Shown here: piece by piece, positions 35,736 to 44,531 of the stretch
How the letters are laid out: each line of letters starts with the position of its first letter
Numbering within the stretch: position 1 is the first letter of the stretch
NCBI GenBank assembly: GCA_900478215.1
Contig: LS483478.1
Coordinates: 3,844,001-3,908,000, forward strand
Direction of reading: 5' to 3'
Length of the DNA: 64,000 bases
Source of the DNA: Salmonella enterica subsp. houtenae serovar Houten
Lineage (GTDB): Bacteria; Pseudomonadota; Gammaproteobacteria; Enterobacterales; Enterobacteriaceae
The notes under the pieces: generated by a model
What the model was told of the DNA's origin: nothing
What the model saw: the letters and a program-made list of their open reading frames with translations, nothing else
The model's database searches: none
Program-made: the position numbers and the translations under genes

Positions 35736-38501
35736 TTAAAATTGTTGATCTTGCTCGATAAGTTCTGTTTCGAAGGTCAGGATATTATGGATATAGCCAA
35801 GCTCGGCGGTGGGGATTTTGACACTGTAGTTACTCTCAATGACACTAAACGCTTCCCGTAGCCGATTCAGTTCCTGCTCCGGACACTGTTGCCCACTATA
35901 GGCAGTAATGCCCGCATGGCGGATCAGACGCTCAATCAGGCAACTAATATGCACATAGAGCGCCACCTTTCTTTCATTCGAGACGGTAACGCCCGCCAGA
36001 TGCTCGTAGCGCAGCAGAAACTGCTCAACGTGGTTGATGACTTTGCTGGTGTCAAGGATGGTGACGGATTCGATCACTCGTCGGAGCGAGAAGTTTTTCA
36101 GCAGCAGATTGTTGATCTCCGCCACCTGCTCCGGCGTGGTCAGCGAACCAAACAACCGCATCAGATAGTGGTTCCCCTCGCCGGAGATCAGCGAGTCGAG
36201 CGAAATCCACGGCACGCTGGCGATGTGCGGGTCCAGCGTACCGACTATCGCCAGTACATCGTAGCGAATAAATACCGGCTCCTGGGTTTTATTGCTCGCC
36301 AGCATCGCATAATCGCAGGCGACGACATCAATCTCCAGCGCCTGTGGAATACTGGCGCTCAGTAATGCGCAAAGATTAGTCGCCACACCGATACCGGTCG
36401 CGCAGGTGGTCAGTATAGCGCGCGGTTTGTCGCTTTTCGGCCAGTAGAGCTGATACTCGACCGGCACATCCCGGGCGATATCGCGGGCGATCTCTTCAAT
36501 AAAATGCCCCTGTAAAATACGCTCGCCTACATACAGGGCCATGCTGGTCGAGACGTTGTTGATAATCGTCACCGGCGTGGAGAGCGCGCGATCAAAATGA
36601 CGATGAATGGCCTTGAGCGACCCCATATCCACCAGAATCATCAGGCCGGAGGCGAGCGGATGCCCTTCCAGATAGCGCATCACCTGCTGCGCTATCGCCT
36701 CCGGCGTGACATCCAGCGGCATATCGAATGATTCAAAAATCGTATTTTTCAGTAACCGGTTGGCGACGTTAGCGATGCTGCTGGCGGTGGTATAGCCATG
36801 CGCCAGAATCACCGCATGTGTCACCTGTTTTTGGCTGTTAGCCCCCTGTTTATACAGCCAAAGCGCCAGCAGCAGCATATCAATGCGTCTTGGCTCCAGA
36901 TCCAGCTTCTGGCCCAGCGTCTCCAGAATCTGTAAACAGAAACTGTACAGCAGCGGAGATTTCTGGGCGAGGAAGGCGTCCAGTCGGCGGATCTGCTCGC
37001 TGTTGAGACGAGAAGGCGCCTGTGCGGTACGATGGATTAAATAGTGGCTAAGCGCGTAAATACAGTTGCCGTTAAGCTGCATATTGAAGCGCTTCTCCAG
37101 ACGATAAAACTCTTCCCGCACCTGGCTTGTAATTAACAGCAACCGCTGTGAGCGTACATTATCGTCGCCGGTAAAAATCAGGCGATCGAAGAGGGTTTCA
37201 ATTTCATCGCCCATTCTTTTTTGTACCGTCTCCCACCCCTCTTTCCCGCTACGTACCAGCTCGTACAGCGCCAGCACATGACACTGCGTATCATGGATCA
37301 TGCCCTGCATCTCGTCACGGGCGCGCAGCAGCCAGGTCAGGTTCGTGTCGGGCGAGATGCTCACCGGCGCGTCGTCCGCCAGCGGTTCATTCAGTGACGG
37401 CAATGCCGACAGCATGGCATCCGGCAGATCGTGCAGCGACACGGTAACGGTTTCCTGCCCAGGCTTTTTCGCCCATGCCGTCGCCACCGCATACTTCACC
37501 ACATTTTTCAGCTCGCCGACGTTGCCGCGATAAACATACTGATTAAGGATCTGCAACAAACGCGGTTTGAGGATAAGCGTGGCCGAGAGTTTTTTCGCCT
37601 CCGTCCAGAAAAACAGTAAGATCAGCGCCTCTTTTTCCTGGCGGCTGCGGTGCTGGAGATCCGGCAGGTTGACCTGAATCGGGATGCGTCGCAAAAATGT
37701 CGTCAGAAAGGTGCTGTGTATCTCTTCGGTCGTCGCAAATACCAGACGTACCGAAACCGGATGCCCCTGCGCGGTGTCGCCTACCCGATAAATTTCACCA
37801 CGATCGAGCCAGGTAAAGAGCTTCTCCTGCCCTTCGGCGCTCAGCCGGTGGACCTCATCCAGAAATAACATGCCGCCGTCAGCCGCCTCGAACGCGCCCG
37901 GTCTGTCGCTCTGCGCGCCGGTAAAAGCCCCTTTTACATAACCAAAAAGATTCGCCGCCAGCAGTTCGGGATTGCTCGCATACTGGGCGCAATTAAAACT
38001 GATAAATGGCGCATCCGGCGACAGAAGCGCCTGGGCAATGGCATATTCGTGCATGAGCTGCGCCAGATAACTTTTCCCGGTACCGCTTTCGCCGGTCATC
38101 AGTAGCGGCAGTCCGCCGTCGGGATAAAATAGCGCGGTTTTCAGTTGCTCAATCAGACGCTTCAGGCTTTCGTTATGGCCAATCAACAGGGAAAAGTGAT
38201 CGTCCGGCGCGCACTCCTGTTCCCCGTGCGCTAACAACTCCGCGACACTGGCGTATTCATTACGCGAAAGGATAAAAAACTGCTGGCTAAATGCCTGCTT
38301 ATGCAGGAAATAGACGGGGCGGGTGTTGATTTTGCAGAGCACGCCCTGCGCCACCAGTTGGTTCAGATAATGGCTGGCGGTATTGCGCTGCATATTAAAA
38401 CGCTGCGCCAGATAGCGCGCGGTAAACACTTCACTGACATTCTCCGGATCAAAAAAATCCGTTTGGTTCATCAGGAAAGCAAGCAGGGCATCTTTGCGCA
38501 T
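35736..38501 (-). CDS. gfrR: GfrR, LevR-type sigma54 activator with PRD domains
   Basis: 921 residues. N-terminal HTH (~25-50: TARYLAQRFNMQRNTASHYLNQL). AAA+ domain with Walker A GESGTGKSYLAQ (~137-148), the sigma54 contact loop GAFTGAQSDRPG and Walker B GGMLFLDEV. PRD domains and a PTS EIIA-like domain (VTHAVILAHGYTTASS, His near ~569) follow, then an EIIB-like part and a second PRD. Phosphorylation by the PTS is expected to tune activity. It activates gfrA transcription from the sigma54 promoter. Confidence 0.94.
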   Translation of the reverse strand: MRKDALLAFLMNQTDFFDPENVSEVFTARYLAQRFNMQRNTASHYLNQLVAQGVLCKINTRPVYFLHKQAFSQQFFILSRNEYASVAELLAHGEQECAPDDHFSLLIGHNESLKRLIEQLKTALFYPDGGLPLLMTGESGTGKSYLAQLMHEYAIAQALLSPDAPFISFNCAQYASNPELLAANLFGYVKGAFTGAQSDRPGAFEAADGGMLFLDEVHRLSAEGQEKLFTWLDRGEIYRVGDTAQGHPVSVRLVFATTEEIHSTFLTTFLRRIPIQVNLPDLQHRSRQEKEALILLFFWTEAKKLSATLILKPRLLQILNQYVYRGNVGELKNVVKYAVATAWAKKPGQETVTVSLHDLPDAMLSALPSLNEPLADDAPVSISPDTNLTWLLRARDEMQGMIHDTQCHVLALYELVRSGKEGWETVQKRMGDEIETLFDRLIFTGDDNVRSQRLLLITSQVREEFYRLEKRFNMQLNGNCIYALSHYLIHRTAQAPSRLNSEQIRRLDAFLAQKSPLLYSFCLQILETLGQKLDLEPRRIDMLLLALWLYKQGANSQKQVTHAVILAHGYTTASSIANVANRLLKNTIFESFDMPLDVTPEAIAQQVMRYLEGHPLASGLMILVDMGSLKAIHRHFDRALSTPVTIINNVSTSMALYVGERILQGHFIEEIARDIARDVPVEYQLYWPKSDKPRAILTTCATGIGVATNLCALLSASIPQALEIDVVACDYAMLASNKTQEPVFIRYDVLAIVGTLDPHIASVPWISLDSLISGEGNHYLMRLFGSLTTPEQVAEINNLLLKNFSLRRVIESVTILDTSKVINHVEQFLLRYEHLAGVTVSNERKVALYVHISCLIERLIRHAGITAYSGQQCPEQELNRLREAFSVIESNYSVKIPTAELGYIHNILTFETELIEQDQQF

Positions 38502-38710
38502 CGTATCCTCTCACGATTACCACATCAGCAATTATGATGCCGCGAAACAAGGCTCTCCTGTCGTGCGAACGCTCGCTTTATTCATTTTTTGTGGATCACC
38601 GCACACCTTCACTCAACGTTGGATTAGCGCGCTACGTCAGAAAAGAGAGGAAGAAGCGGCGCGCGGCCTGGCGTATAAATCACGCTGCGCCATGCGCCTG
38701 ATGCTGGTTT

Positions 38711-38740
38711 AAAATCGGCCTGCGATCGTCTGTAGGCCGA
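38711..38740 (-). terminator. Rho-independent terminator after tsr
   Basis: Stem TCGGCCT/AGGCCGA with a 12-base loop, followed on the minus strand by TTTTAAA. It lies 19 bases past the tsr stop. Confidence 0.8.
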
Positions 38741-38758
38741 CTATTCACCACTACGCCC

Positions 38759-40420
38759 TTAAAATGTTTCCCAATTATCGCTGCCGTCGGTCACGGCGGC
38801 TTTGCGCGGCGGCACGGCTGCCGAGATTTTCAACGCTGCCACTTCACGCGCACGCTGCTGTTCCTGCTGAATACGGAACACCGCGACGGCCTGCGTCAGG
38901 CGACTGGCCTGTTCTTCCAGCGCCGCAGCCGCGGCGGCGGACTCTTCCACCAGCGAGGCGTTCTGCTGCGTTACGCGATCCATCTCCGCTACCGCCAGGC
39001 CAACCTGGTCGATGCCACGACTTTGCTCGTCGGACGCCGAGGCAATCTCGCCCATAATGTCGGTCACGCGGGTGACTGCATTGACGATCTCATCCATGGT
39101 TTCCCCGGCGCTTTCCACCAGTGTCGAGCCCATGTCAACGCGGCTCACGGAGTCTTCAATCAGGCTCTTGATCTCCCGTGCCGCCTGCGCGCTACGCTGG
39201 GCCAGGTTACGAACTTCACCGGCCACCACCGCAAACCCGCGCCCCTGCTCGCCTGCGCGCGCCGCTTCTACCGCCGCGTTCAGCGCCAGAATATTGGTCT
39301 GGAAAGCAATACCGTCGATTACGCTGATAATATCGGCGATTTTCTGTGAGCTGGAGGAGATATCGCGCATGGTTTGCACAACATTATCCACCACTTTACC
39401 GCCTTTCTGCGCCGTTTCAGAGGCGCTCAGCGCCAGGTGACTGGCCTGACGGGCATTTTCGGCGTTCTGTTTCACGGTGGCGGTCAATTGTTCCATACTG
39501 GCGGCAGTCTCTTCCAGAGACGCGGCCTGCTGCTCAGTACGGGAAGAGAGATCGTTGTTGCCCATCGCAATTTCGCTGGCGCCGCTGTAAATGGCGTTAG
39601 CGCCATTGCGCACATCGCCCACGGTACGCACCAGTTCGCTCTGCATATGGCGTAAATTGTCCGCCAGTTGCCCCATTTCGTTAGAGCCTTCCACATCAAT
39701 ACGTTTCACCAGATCGCCACTGGCGATATGACGAATACTTTCGATCAGACGATTCATCGGGGCGATAAGCGACATTTTGATACCGAACCAGACGGCGATA
39801 ATGACCACCAGAACTGCAATCAGCACACTGATCAGTACCCACATCGCCTGGTTGTAGGAACTGTTGTTATCCTCAACAGCAATATCGTACAGACGATCAT
39901 TTTGCTGCATATAGGCCATGTACTGCTTCTCAAAAGCGTCCTGATAGCTTTGAGTCGGTTGATCGAAAAACGCGTTGATCTTACCCGCGCCAAGAAGCTG
40001 AATAAGCTCCGCCAGTGCGCCATGGTAGATGTCATAGGTTCGTTTGATCTCAAGGAAAGCCGCCTCACTCTGACGTGGATCGCGCGGTAACGACTCATAC
40101 TGCGCCCAGTTTTTTTCCGTCAGCTTCAGCGCATTGGTCGCCCCCTGCATCAGTTCAGCGACAGTGGCGCCGCTGCCAATATTGCTCTGGTCCATCATCC
40201 AGCGAATACCCGCGCGGTTCAGGGTATTACGCGTTTGCAACAGCTCCACCCAGGTGGCATTCAGGGCAGACTGCTGCTGACGAATGGTTTGCAATACGGT
40301 GAAGTTTTCTTTGTCATTCTTCAGCGAGTTGAAGAACAGCCCGCCGGATGTCAGTTGTAAAAGGCCAAATAGCGCCAATACCAGCAGTAAGCTGGTAACA
40401 ATTTTAATTCGCTTTAACAT
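38759..40420 (-). CDS. tsr: Tsr, serine chemoreceptor
   Basis: 553 residues. N-terminal membrane helix (~6-30), periplasmic ligand domain (~31-190) with the conserved serine-binding arginines (NTLNRAGIRWMMD), second helix (~192-215) and HAMP domain (~216-268). The cytoplasmic signalling tip reads IDGIAFQTNILALNAAVEAARAGEQGRGFAVVAGEVR in order. The C-terminal NWETF pentapeptide tethers CheR and CheB. It senses serine and other attractants. A flagellar sigma28 promoter lies upstream. Confidence 0.97.
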   Translation of the reverse strand: MLKRIKIVTSLLLVLALFGLLQLTSGGLFFNSLKNDKENFTVLQTIRQQQSALNATWVELLQTRNTLNRAGIRWMMDQSNIGSGATVAELMQGATNALKLTEKNWAQYESLPRDPRQSEAAFLEIKRTYDIYHGALAELIQLLGAGKINAFFDQPTQSYQDAFEKQYMAYMQQNDRLYDIAVEDNNSSYNQAMWVLISVLIAVLVVIIAVWFGIKMSLIAPMNRLIESIRHIASGDLVKRIDVEGSNEMGQLADNLRHMQSELVRTVGDVRNGANAIYSGASEIAMGNNDLSSRTEQQAASLEETAASMEQLTATVKQNAENARQASHLALSASETAQKGGKVVDNVVQTMRDISSSSQKIADIISVIDGIAFQTNILALNAAVEAARAGEQGRGFAVVAGEVRNLAQRSAQAAREIKSLIEDSVSRVDMGSTLVESAGETMDEIVNAVTRVTDIMGEIASASDEQSRGIDQVGLAVAEMDRVTQQNASLVEESAAAAAALEEQASRLTQAVAVFRIQQEQQRAREVAALKISAAVPPRKAAVTDGSDNWETF

Positions 40421-40450
40421 GTTTTCTCTTTCCGCTAGACAGATACAGAA

Positions 40451-40477
40451 TTTTCGGCCTGGAAAGGGAAAACTTTA
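40451..40477 (-). promoter_or_regulatory. FliA (sigma28) promoter of tsr
   Basis: Minus strand: -35 TAAAGTTT (40470-40477), 11-base spacer, -10 GCCGAAAA (40451-40458). This matches the flagellar consensus TAAAGTTT-N11-GCCGATAA. Transcription would start about 25 bases before the tsr ATG. Confidence 0.93.
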
Positions 40478-40558
40478 TGGGACTCACGCCATTAATATCA
40501 CTATTAGCTCAGTTGAGCGGTTATTACGTGTGGAGCAAAAAGGATCGTCCCATTTTAT

Positions 40559-40577
40559 ATCGTGATCTCAATCACAT
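40559..40577. promoter_or_regulatory. CRP site between tsr and btsT
   Basis: ATCGTGATCTCAATCACAT carries GTGAT-N4-ATCAC, nearly the symmetric CRP consensus. btsT (yjiY) is a known cAMP-CRP target in E. coli. The site is about 210 bases from btsT and 140 from tsr. Confidence 0.75.
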
Positions 40578-40785
40578 AAAACCGCCCACGCGCCCTTCGC
40601 GAAACCGCTTACCGGTACGTCCGACCGCTTAAACCGCCATATAACCACTTACTGATTTACCGAACTTTACGCACGCGATGATCTGGCAAGATCCCTTCAG
40701 CATAGCAGTCAATTTACCTCCTCAAACACGAACTCAATGTCCACCCAGCTTCGGCTGATAATTAAACTTACAACCAGGTTTTACT

Positions 40786-42936
40786 ATGGATACGAAAAAG
40801 ATATTCAAGCACATACCCTGGGTGATTCTCGGAATCATCGGGGCTTTCTGCCTCTCGGTCGTCGCCCTACGTCGGGGTGAACACGTCAGCGCTCTGTGGA
40901 TCGTGGTCGCTTCCGTATCGGTGTATCTGGTGGCTTACCGCTACTACAGCCTGTACATTGCCCAGAAGGTCATGAAACTCGACCCTACACGCGCGACACC
41001 GGCGGTCATCAATAACGACGGCCTGAACTACGTGCCGACGAACCGCTACGTGCTGTTTGGTCACCACTTCGCCGCCATCGCCGGCGCCGGTCCGCTGGTC
41101 GGGCCGGTATTGGCCGCGCAGATGGGCTACCTGCCGGGGACTCTGTGGCTGCTGGCGGGCGTGGTGCTCGCGGGCGCAGTGCAGGACTTCATGGTGCTGT
41201 TTATCTCTTCTCGCCGTAACGGGGCATCTCTTGGTGAGATGATCAAAGAAGAGATGGGTACCGTTCCAGGCACCATCGCGCTGTTCGGCTGCTTCTTAAT
41301 CATGATCATCATTCTGGCGGTACTGGCGCTGATCGTGGTGAAAGCGCTGGCTGAAAGCCCATGGGGCGTCTTCACCGTTTGCTCAACCGTACCGATCGCG
41401 CTGTTTATGGGCATCTACATGCGCTTTATCCGTCCGGGACGCGTGGGTGAAGTGTCGGTCATCGGTATCGTATTGCTGGTGGCGTCTATCTACTTCGGCG
41501 GCGTCATTGCCCACGACCCGTACTGGGGTCCGGCGCTGACCTTTAAAGACACCACCATTACTTTCGCGCTGATCGGTTACGCATTTGTTTCCGCGCTGCT
41601 GCCAGTATGGCTGATCCTCGCCCCGCGCGACTATCTCGCCACCTTCCTGAAAATCGGCGTGATTGTCGGTCTGGCGCTGGGGATTGTGATCCTCAACCCG
41701 GAACTGAAAATGCCGGCGCTGACGCAGTATGTCGACGGTACCGGCCCGCTGTGGAAAGGCGCGCTGTTCCCATTTCTGTTCATCACCATCGCCTGTGGCG
41801 CCGTCTCTGGCTTCCACGCGCTGATCGCTTCCGGCACCACGCCGAAACTGCTGGCCTGTGAGACCGATGCGCGTTTTATCGGCTACGGCGCAATGCTGAT
41901 GGAGTCCTTTGTTGCGGTGATGGCGCTGGTGGCGGCTTCGATCATTGAACCGGGTCTCTACTTCGCGATGAACACCCCGCCGGCAGGTCTGGGCATTACC
42001 ATGCCAAACCTGCACGAGATGGGCGGCGAGAACGCGCCGCTGATTATGGCGCAGTTGAAAGACGTTACCGCACATGCGGCGGCCACCGTCAGCTCCTGGG
42101 GCTTTGTGATTTCCCCGGAACAGATCCTACAAACTGCAAAAGATATCGGTGAACCGTCAGTACTGAACCGCGCAGGCGGCGCGCCAACGCTGGCAGTAGG
42201 TATCGCGCACGTGTTCCATAAAGTCATGCCGATGGCCGACATGGGCTTCTGGTATCACTTCGGTATTCTGTTCGAAGCGCTGTTTATCCTGACCGCACTG
42301 GATGCGGGTACCCGTTCCGGCCGCTTTATGCTGCAGGATTTGCTGGGTAACTTCGTCCCGTTCCTGAAAAAAACCGATTCTCTGGTCGCGGGTATCATCG
42401 GTACCGCGGGCTGCGTCGGTCTGTGGGGCTATCTGCTGTATCAGGGCGTGGTCGACCCGCTGGGCGGCGTGAAGAGCCTGTGGCCGCTGTTCGGCATCTC
42501 TAACCAGATGCTGGCTGCCGTGGCGCTGGTGCTCAGCACCGTGGTACTGATCAAAATGCAGCGCACCAAATACATCTGGGTGACGGTGATCCCGGCGGTC
42601 TGGCTGCTGATCTGCACCACCTGGGCGCTGGGCCTGAAACTGTTCAGCGCCAACCCGCAGATGGAAGGTTTCTTCTACATGGCAAAGCTGTATAAAGAGA
42701 AGATTGCCAACGGCGGCGAGCTTACCGCGCAGCAGATTGCCAACATGAACCATATCGTGGTGAACAACTACACTAACGCTGGTTTGAGTATTCTGTTCCT
42801 GGTGGTGGTGTACAGTATTATCTTCTACGGTTTCACCACCTGGATGAAGGTACGCACCAGCGATAAACGTACCGACAAAGAAACCCCGTATGTACCCGTG
42901 CCGGAAGGCGGCGTGAAGACCTCTTCACACCACTAA
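40786..42936 (+). CDS. btsT: BtsT (YjiY), high-affinity pyruvate/H+ symporter
   Basis: 716 residues, CstA-type carbon-starvation transporter with about 16-18 helices. Conserved segments: HHFAAIAGAGPLVGPVLAAQMGYLPG (~92-117), GAVSGFHALIASGTTPK (~338-354) and DAGTRSGRFMLQDLLG (~504-519). The protein starts MDTKKIFKHIPWVILGIIG. In enterics the BtsS/BtsR two-component system induces it when pyruvate appears. yjiX and yjiA follow, as in other enterics. Confidence 0.97.
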   Translation: MDTKKIFKHIPWVILGIIGAFCLSVVALRRGEHVSALWIVVASVSVYLVAYRYYSLYIAQKVMKLDPTRATPAVINNDGLNYVPTNRYVLFGHHFAAIAGAGPLVGPVLAAQMGYLPGTLWLLAGVVLAGAVQDFMVLFISSRRNGASLGEMIKEEMGTVPGTIALFGCFLIMIIILAVLALIVVKALAESPWGVFTVCSTVPIALFMGIYMRFIRPGRVGEVSVIGIVLLVASIYFGGVIAHDPYWGPALTFKDTTITFALIGYAFVSALLPVWLILAPRDYLATFLKIGVIVGLALGIVILNPELKMPALTQYVDGTGPLWKGALFPFLFITIACGAVSGFHALIASGTTPKLLACETDARFIGYGAMLMESFVAVMALVAASIIEPGLYFAMNTPPAGLGITMPNLHEMGGENAPLIMAQLKDVTAHAAATVSSWGFVISPEQILQTAKDIGEPSVLNRAGGAPTLAVGIAHVFHKVMPMADMGFWYHFGILFEALFILTALDAGTRSGRFMLQDLLGNFVPFLKKTDSLVAGIIGTAGCVGLWGYLLYQGVVDPLGGVKSLWPLFGISNQMLAAVALVLSTVVLIKMQRTKYIWVTVIPAVWLLICTTWALGLKLFSANPQMEGFFYMAKLYKEKIANGGELTAQQIANMNHIVVNNYTNAGLSILFLVVVYSIIFYGFTTWMKVRTSDKRTDKETPYVPVPEGGVKTSSHH

Positions 42937-42942
42937 CCTGAA

Positions 42943-42969
42943 GCCGGGTGGCGCACGCTTACCCGGCCT
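42943..42969. repeat. REP-like unit after btsT
   Basis: GCCGGGTGGCGCACGC...TTACCCGGCC folds as a REP-type hairpin directly after the btsT stop. It can act as a 3' end structure. Confidence 0.75.
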
Positions 42970-43007
42970 GGATCACTTAGTGCCGCAGGCGTAATTGGCG
43001 CAGTCAG

Positions 43008-43143
43008 TTTGACCGCGGACAGCGCGTAGCAACCGGAGCGTACACGCAGTACGTGAGGATGATTCGCTTCGCTCCCCTTCGGGCCGCCCTGAAGGGCGTT
43101 CAAAACGCCGTCGCGTTTTGTGCGAGCACTGCCCGCGGTCAAA
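43008..43143. repeat. 136-base palindromic intergenic repeat (ERIC-like)
   Basis: The ends are inverted repeats of 15 bases with one mismatch: TTTGACCGCGGACAG at the left and CTGCCCGCGGTCAAA at the right. Inside are nested palindromes, GTACACGCAGTAC, GGGCCGCCCTGAAGGGC and CAAAACGCCGTCGCGTTTTG. The whole can fold into one long hairpin. Size and architecture resemble ERIC elements, but the sequence is not the ERIC core. It lies between btsT and yjiX. Confidence 0.7.
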
Positions 43144-43197
43144 ATAGCAAGTGAAATAGCCTGCATCTACGAGCTCAACATATATCCAGGGTGTTTC

Positions 43198-43391
43198 ATG
43201 TTTGATACTTTAGGTCAGGCAAAAAATATCTCGGCCAGGCGGCAAAGATGCTGATTGGCATTCCGGACTACGACAATTACGTCGAGCACATGAAGACCAA
43301 CCATCCCGATAAGCCGTACATGACCTACGAAGAATTCTTCCGCGAGCGCCAGGAAGCCCGCTACGGTAGCGGCGGAAGCAGTTGCTGTTAG
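43198..43391 (+). pseudogene. yjiX: yjiX, frameshifted by one missing A
   Basis: YjiX (DUF466/YbdD family) normally has ~65 residues. Here ATG 43198 reads MFDTLGQAKN and then meets a stop at 43252-43254. The poly-A tract at 43221-43226 has six A; adding one A restores KKYLGQAAKMLIGIPDYDNY through to the family C-terminus and the stop at 43389-43391. Everything after the slip is intact, with MTYEEFFRER and a Cys-containing end. It could be a true pseudogene, a slippage-prone switch, or an assembly error in the homopolymer. Confidence 0.85.
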
Positions 43392-43403
43392 AAGGAGAAG
43401 TGA

Positions 43404-44360
43404 ATGACCCCGATTGCAGTTACCCTACTCACCGGTTTTCTTGGCGCGGGTAAAACCACCCTGCTGCGCCATATTCTCAACGAGCAGCACGGTTACAAGA
43501 TTGCCGTTATCGAAAACGAATTCGGCGAAGTCTCGGTGGACGACCAGCTGATTGGCGATCGCGCAACACAGATCAAAACCCTGACCAACGGCTGTATTTG
43601 CTGTACCCGCTCCAGTGAGCTGGAAGACGCCTTGTTAGACCTGCTCGACAACCTCGACAAAGGCACCATCCATTTTGACCGTCTGGTGATCGAGTGCACC
43701 GGCATGGCCGACCCCGGCCCGATCATCCAGACCTTTTTCTCCCATGAAGTGATTTGCGAACGCTACCTGCTGGACGGCGTGATTGCGCTGGTTGACGCGG
43801 TACATGCCGACGAGCAGATGAACCAGTTCACCATCGCGCAGTCGCAGGTGGGCTACGCTGACCGCATCCTGCTGACCAAAACCGATGTTGCAGGTGAAAG
43901 CGAAAAGCTGCGTGAGCGCCTGGCGCGCATCAACGCCCGCGCCCCGGTGTATACCGTCACGCATGGCGATATCGACCTCTCCCTGCTGTTCGACACCAAC
44001 GGTTTTATGTTGGAAGAGAATGTGGTCAGCGCCAAACCGCGCTTCCACTTTATCGCCGACAAGCAGAACGATATCTCCTCGATCGTCGTTGAGCTGGATT
44101 ATCCGGTGAACATCAGCGACGTGTCGCGGGTAATGGAAAACCTGCTGCTGGAAGCCGCCGAGAAACTGCTGCGCTACAAAGGGATGCTGTGGATTGAAGG
44201 CGAACCCAACCGCTTGCTGTTTCAGGGCGTGCAGCGCCTGTACAGCGCCGACTGGGACAGACCGTGGGGCGACGAGCAACCGCACAGCACGCTGGTATTT
44301 ATCGGGATTCAGTTGCCGGAGGAAGAAATAAGAGCGGCGTTTGCCGCACTGAAGAACTGA
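43404..44360 (+). CDS. yjiA: YjiA, COG0523-family GTPase
   Basis: 318 residues. Walker A/G1 GFLGAGKTTLL (~11-21); the COG0523 metal motif GCICC (~64-68); G3-like ECTGMADPGP; G4 TKTD (~158-161). COG0523 proteins act as metallochaperones or metal-insertion GTPases; YjiA binds zinc and other metals, and its target is not settled. The ribosome site GAAGGAGAAG precedes the ATG. Third gene after btsT and yjiX. Confidence 0.96.
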   Translation: MTPIAVTLLTGFLGAGKTTLLRHILNEQHGYKIAVIENEFGEVSVDDQLIGDRATQIKTLTNGCICCTRSSELEDALLDLLDNLDKGTIHFDRLVIECTGMADPGPIIQTFFSHEVICERYLLDGVIALVDAVHADEQMNQFTIAQSQVGYADRILLTKTDVAGESEKLRERLARINARAPVYTVTHGDIDLSLLFDTNGFMLEENVVSAKPRFHFIADKQNDISSIVVELDYPVNISDVSRVMENLLLEAAEKLLRYKGMLWIEGEPNRLLFQGVQRLYSADWDRPWGDEQPHSTLVFIGIQLPEEEIRAAFAALKN

Positions 44361-44531
44361 TCCGCTATCCCCCTCACCCAACGGATAAGGGGGAGAATCA
44401 AGCTAATGACTCGTCTCTCATTTACCACATCCATACGCTATATCGGCAATCCAGAACAGGAGATTTTGATTACGTCATGTTTACTGTATGATGCCCGTGG
44501 ATAAAACCACTTATATATTGAGGGATTAATA

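Larger units (their letters stand above)
40421..40785. other. 365-base divergent region tsr-btsT
   Basis: It holds the sigma28 promoter of tsr and a CRP site at 40559-40577. The remainder must include the btsT promoter and the binding site for the pyruvate-responsive BtsR, which I could not place with confidence. No gene is seen. Confidence 0.7.

Noticed and set aside
44487..44492. TATGAT as a possible -10 for the hydrolase gene, with TTGATT at 44466-44471
   Set aside because: The spacer is only 15 bases, so it is not called as a promoter.
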